Source: Gemmatimonadota bacterium
Lineage (GTDB): Bacteria; Gemmatimonadota; Gemmatimonadetes; Gemmatimonadales; GWC2-71-9
Assembly: GCA_003221085.1 (NCBI GenBank)
Contig: QHUD01000268.1
Coordinates: 1-6,799 of the forward strand
Direction: 5' to 3'
DNA length: 6,799 nucleotides
The notes under the pieces were generated by a model. It did no database searches. It was not told the origin of the DNA and saw only the letters and a program-made list of their open reading frames with translations. The translations under genes were made by a program, and so were the position numbers. Of the stretch, positions 6,085-6,799 are shown piece by piece (position 1 is the stretch's first letter; every line of letters starts with the position of its first letter).

Positions 6085-6390
6085 TCACAAGTCGGCACCC
6101 TCGAACGCGCCGAGCTTCGGCACCAGGAAGAAGCCGTCCTTGAAGGCGGGCGCCAGGGTCTCGGGACCGAACGCGAGGGGTATGGGCTTCACTTCGTCGG
6201 CCCGGAAACGCAGGGCGTCCGGTCCGGGCACGAACGGCTTCACACCTTCGCTCGCGGGCACGGCGTTGATCTGGGCGACGTATTCGAGAATCCGCGACAT
6301 CTGCTCGGCCAGGAGCGACAGCGCTTCCTCACTCACCTCGAGCTCCGCGAGGCGCGCGATCTTCAGCACTTCGTCGTGTGTGACGCTCAT
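6085..6390 (-). CDS. gatC: Asp-tRNA(Asn)/Glu-tRNA(Gln) amidotransferase subunit C
   Basis: GatC is the small belt-like subunit that wraps GatA and GatB and stabilises the transamidosome. The 101-residue product has the normal length and pattern: 'MSVTHDEVLKIARLAELEVSEE', 'QMSRILEYVAQINAV' and the conserved end 'ETLAPAFKDGFFLVPKL'. The ATG at 6390 overlaps the helicase stop (ATGA), and its own stop overlaps the gatA GTG (GTGA). A GGGAG Shine-Dalgarno (6400-6396) stands five bases upstream, within the helicase gene. Unlike gatA and gatB, it shows no gap or frame change. Regulation is presumably with the helicase transcript; no internal promoter is seen. Confidence 0.93.
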   Translation of the reverse strand: MSVTHDEVLKIARLAELEVSEEALSLLAEQMSRILEYVAQINAVPASEGVKPFVPGPDALRFRADEVKPIPLAFGPETLAPAFKDGFFLVPKLGAFEGADL

Positions 6391-6799
6391 GCGCTCTCCC
6401 ACTCGCGCTCGAGCCCTGCGTAGGCGACGAGCAATTGCTTGGTGCCGATCTCCCGATCGTCGAACTCCACGGTGACCTTCAGATCCCGACCCGCGCCCGA
6501 GACGGCGCGCACCACGCCGCTCCCGAACTTGCGGTGTCGCACCCGCTCGCCCGCGGTGTAGCGCGGGGCGTCCTGCGACGCCTCGACCTCCCAGTCCAGG
6601 TCCGCCGGCGCGGCAGCGCGCGCTCGCGCGCCCGCTCGACGCGCCGTCCGCTCGCCGCGGTCCCACAGCGGCGTCGTGCTGCGCTCCTCCAGCGCGCCCG
6701 CCGGAACCGCCTCGAGAAAGCGGGACGGCTCCGACAGCTCGAGCCGGCCGTTCCGGTAGCGGGTGCGCGCCCATGAGAGATACAATTTTTCGCGCGCCC
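6387..6799 (-). CDS. UvrD/PcrA-type ATP-dependent DNA helicase, C-terminal end (5' part cut by window edge)
   Basis: The last 136 or so residues of a superfamily 1 helicase read in from the right edge. 'AREKLYLSWARTR' is the tail of helicase motif VI (usual form 'VAxTRAxExLYLSxA'). It is followed by 'PSRFLEAVP', a low-complexity Arg/Ala linker, and the C-terminal Tudor-like module 'GERVRHRKFGSGVVRAVSG...VTVEFDDREIGTKQLLVAYAGLE', which in PcrA and UvrD binds RNA polymerase and aids transcription-coupled repair. The stop TGA (6389-6387) overlaps the gatC ATG. The catalytic domains lie outside the window, so PcrA versus UvrD cannot be told apart; the Tudor-like tail is shared by both. It heads the gatCAB chain, so any operon promoter lies beyond the window. 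Confidence 0.9.
   Translation of the reverse strand, partial: AREKLYLSWARTRYRNGRLELSEPSRFLEAVPAGALEERSTTPLWDRGERTARRAGARARAAAPADLDWEVEASQDAPRYTAGERVRHRKFGSGVVRAVSGAGRDLKVTVEFDDREIGTKQLLVAYAGLEREWESA

Larger units (their letters stand above)
4798..6088 (-). pseudogene. gatA: Asp-tRNA(Asn)/Glu-tRNA(Gln) amidotransferase subunit A, interrupted by an internal out-of-frame deletion that removes the catalytic Lys
   Basis: GatA is the amidase-signature subunit that frees ammonia from glutamine for GatB. GTG 6088 opens 'MSDQSEALASAKAAADRLVKAKRLNACLTPVRE..', a typical though short GatA N-terminus. The frame matches the family only to about residue 45 ('QAQAA'), then changes: the body resumes in another frame at 'SATAVAKLKAAGALIAGKTN' (about 5937) and runs intact to the TGA at 4800-4798. 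The body keeps 'CDEFAMGSSTE', 'PGGSSGGSAA' with the cis-Ser, 'GSETGGSVRQPA' with the nucleophilic Ser, 'GVVGIKPTYGRVSR', 'SSGYYDAYY' and 'FTPTTPTPAF'. About 40 residues in between, normally containing 'GIPxxxKDN' with the catalytic Lys, are missing, so the Lys-cisSer-Ser triad is broken. No ATG or GTG with a ribosome-binding site opens the body; only TTG 5916 is available. It overlaps gatC by GTGA and gatB by one base. Either a real lesion or an assembly gap. Confidence 0.85.

Noticed and set aside
1..6799. tRNA, rRNA, CRISPR array, transposase or integrase, phage or defence genes
   Set aside because: None seen on either strand: no repeat-spacer periodicity, no cloverleaf-like segment in the only spacer, and every long stretch is accounted for by housekeeping or envelope genes.

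Overview
The window is GC-rich, densely packed bacterial DNA with three transcription blocks and very little non-coding sequence. The gene set (MurA, a GatCAB transamidosome, a UvrD/PcrA helicase and an envelope-directed Zn-phospholipase-like protein) fits a free-living bacterium with peptidoglycan. The composition and gene mix would suit a soil or sediment lineage such as Gemmatimonadota, but that placement is a weak inference from memory, not something the sequence proves.

Layout. (1) Positions 1-711, minus strand: the first 237 codons of murA, running off the left edge. Its loop carries Asp where the fosfomycin-target Cys normally sits. (2) Positions 712-771: a 60-bp divergent intergenic region with a perfect 16-bp palindrome and a candidate murA promoter. 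(3) Positions 772-3421, plus strand: a tight three-gene unit. It comprises a CPA-type cation:proton antiporter, a 137-aa single-span membrane protein with a long helical tail (joined by an ATGA overlap), and a secreted protein of the zinc-dependent phospholipase C type. (4) Positions 6799 down to 3429, minus strand: a translationally coupled chain, uvrD/pcrA (3' end) > gatC > gatA > gatB, with overlaps ATGA, GTGA and TGATG. The two blocks converge with only 7 bp between the last stop codons.

Most notable observation. gatA and gatB, the two large subunits of the Asp-tRNA(Asn)/Glu-tRNA(Gln) amidotransferase, each carry an internal out-of-frame gap. gatA loses the segment holding the catalytic Lys (the 'KDN' motif), about 40 codons. 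gatB loses about 20 codons between the catalytic domain and the C-terminal tRNA-binding region. Everything on both sides is well conserved, and all start/stop overlaps and the strong gatB ribosome-binding site are preserved. In gatB the broken halves abut as TGATG, with the ATG in frame for the C-terminal part, so the halves could in principle be made as two polypeptides. The alternatives are two assembly deletions, genuine recent decay (implying a second gatCAB or AsnRS/GlnRS elsewhere), or a split GatB. Read data would decide. The remaining genes look intact and ordinary.
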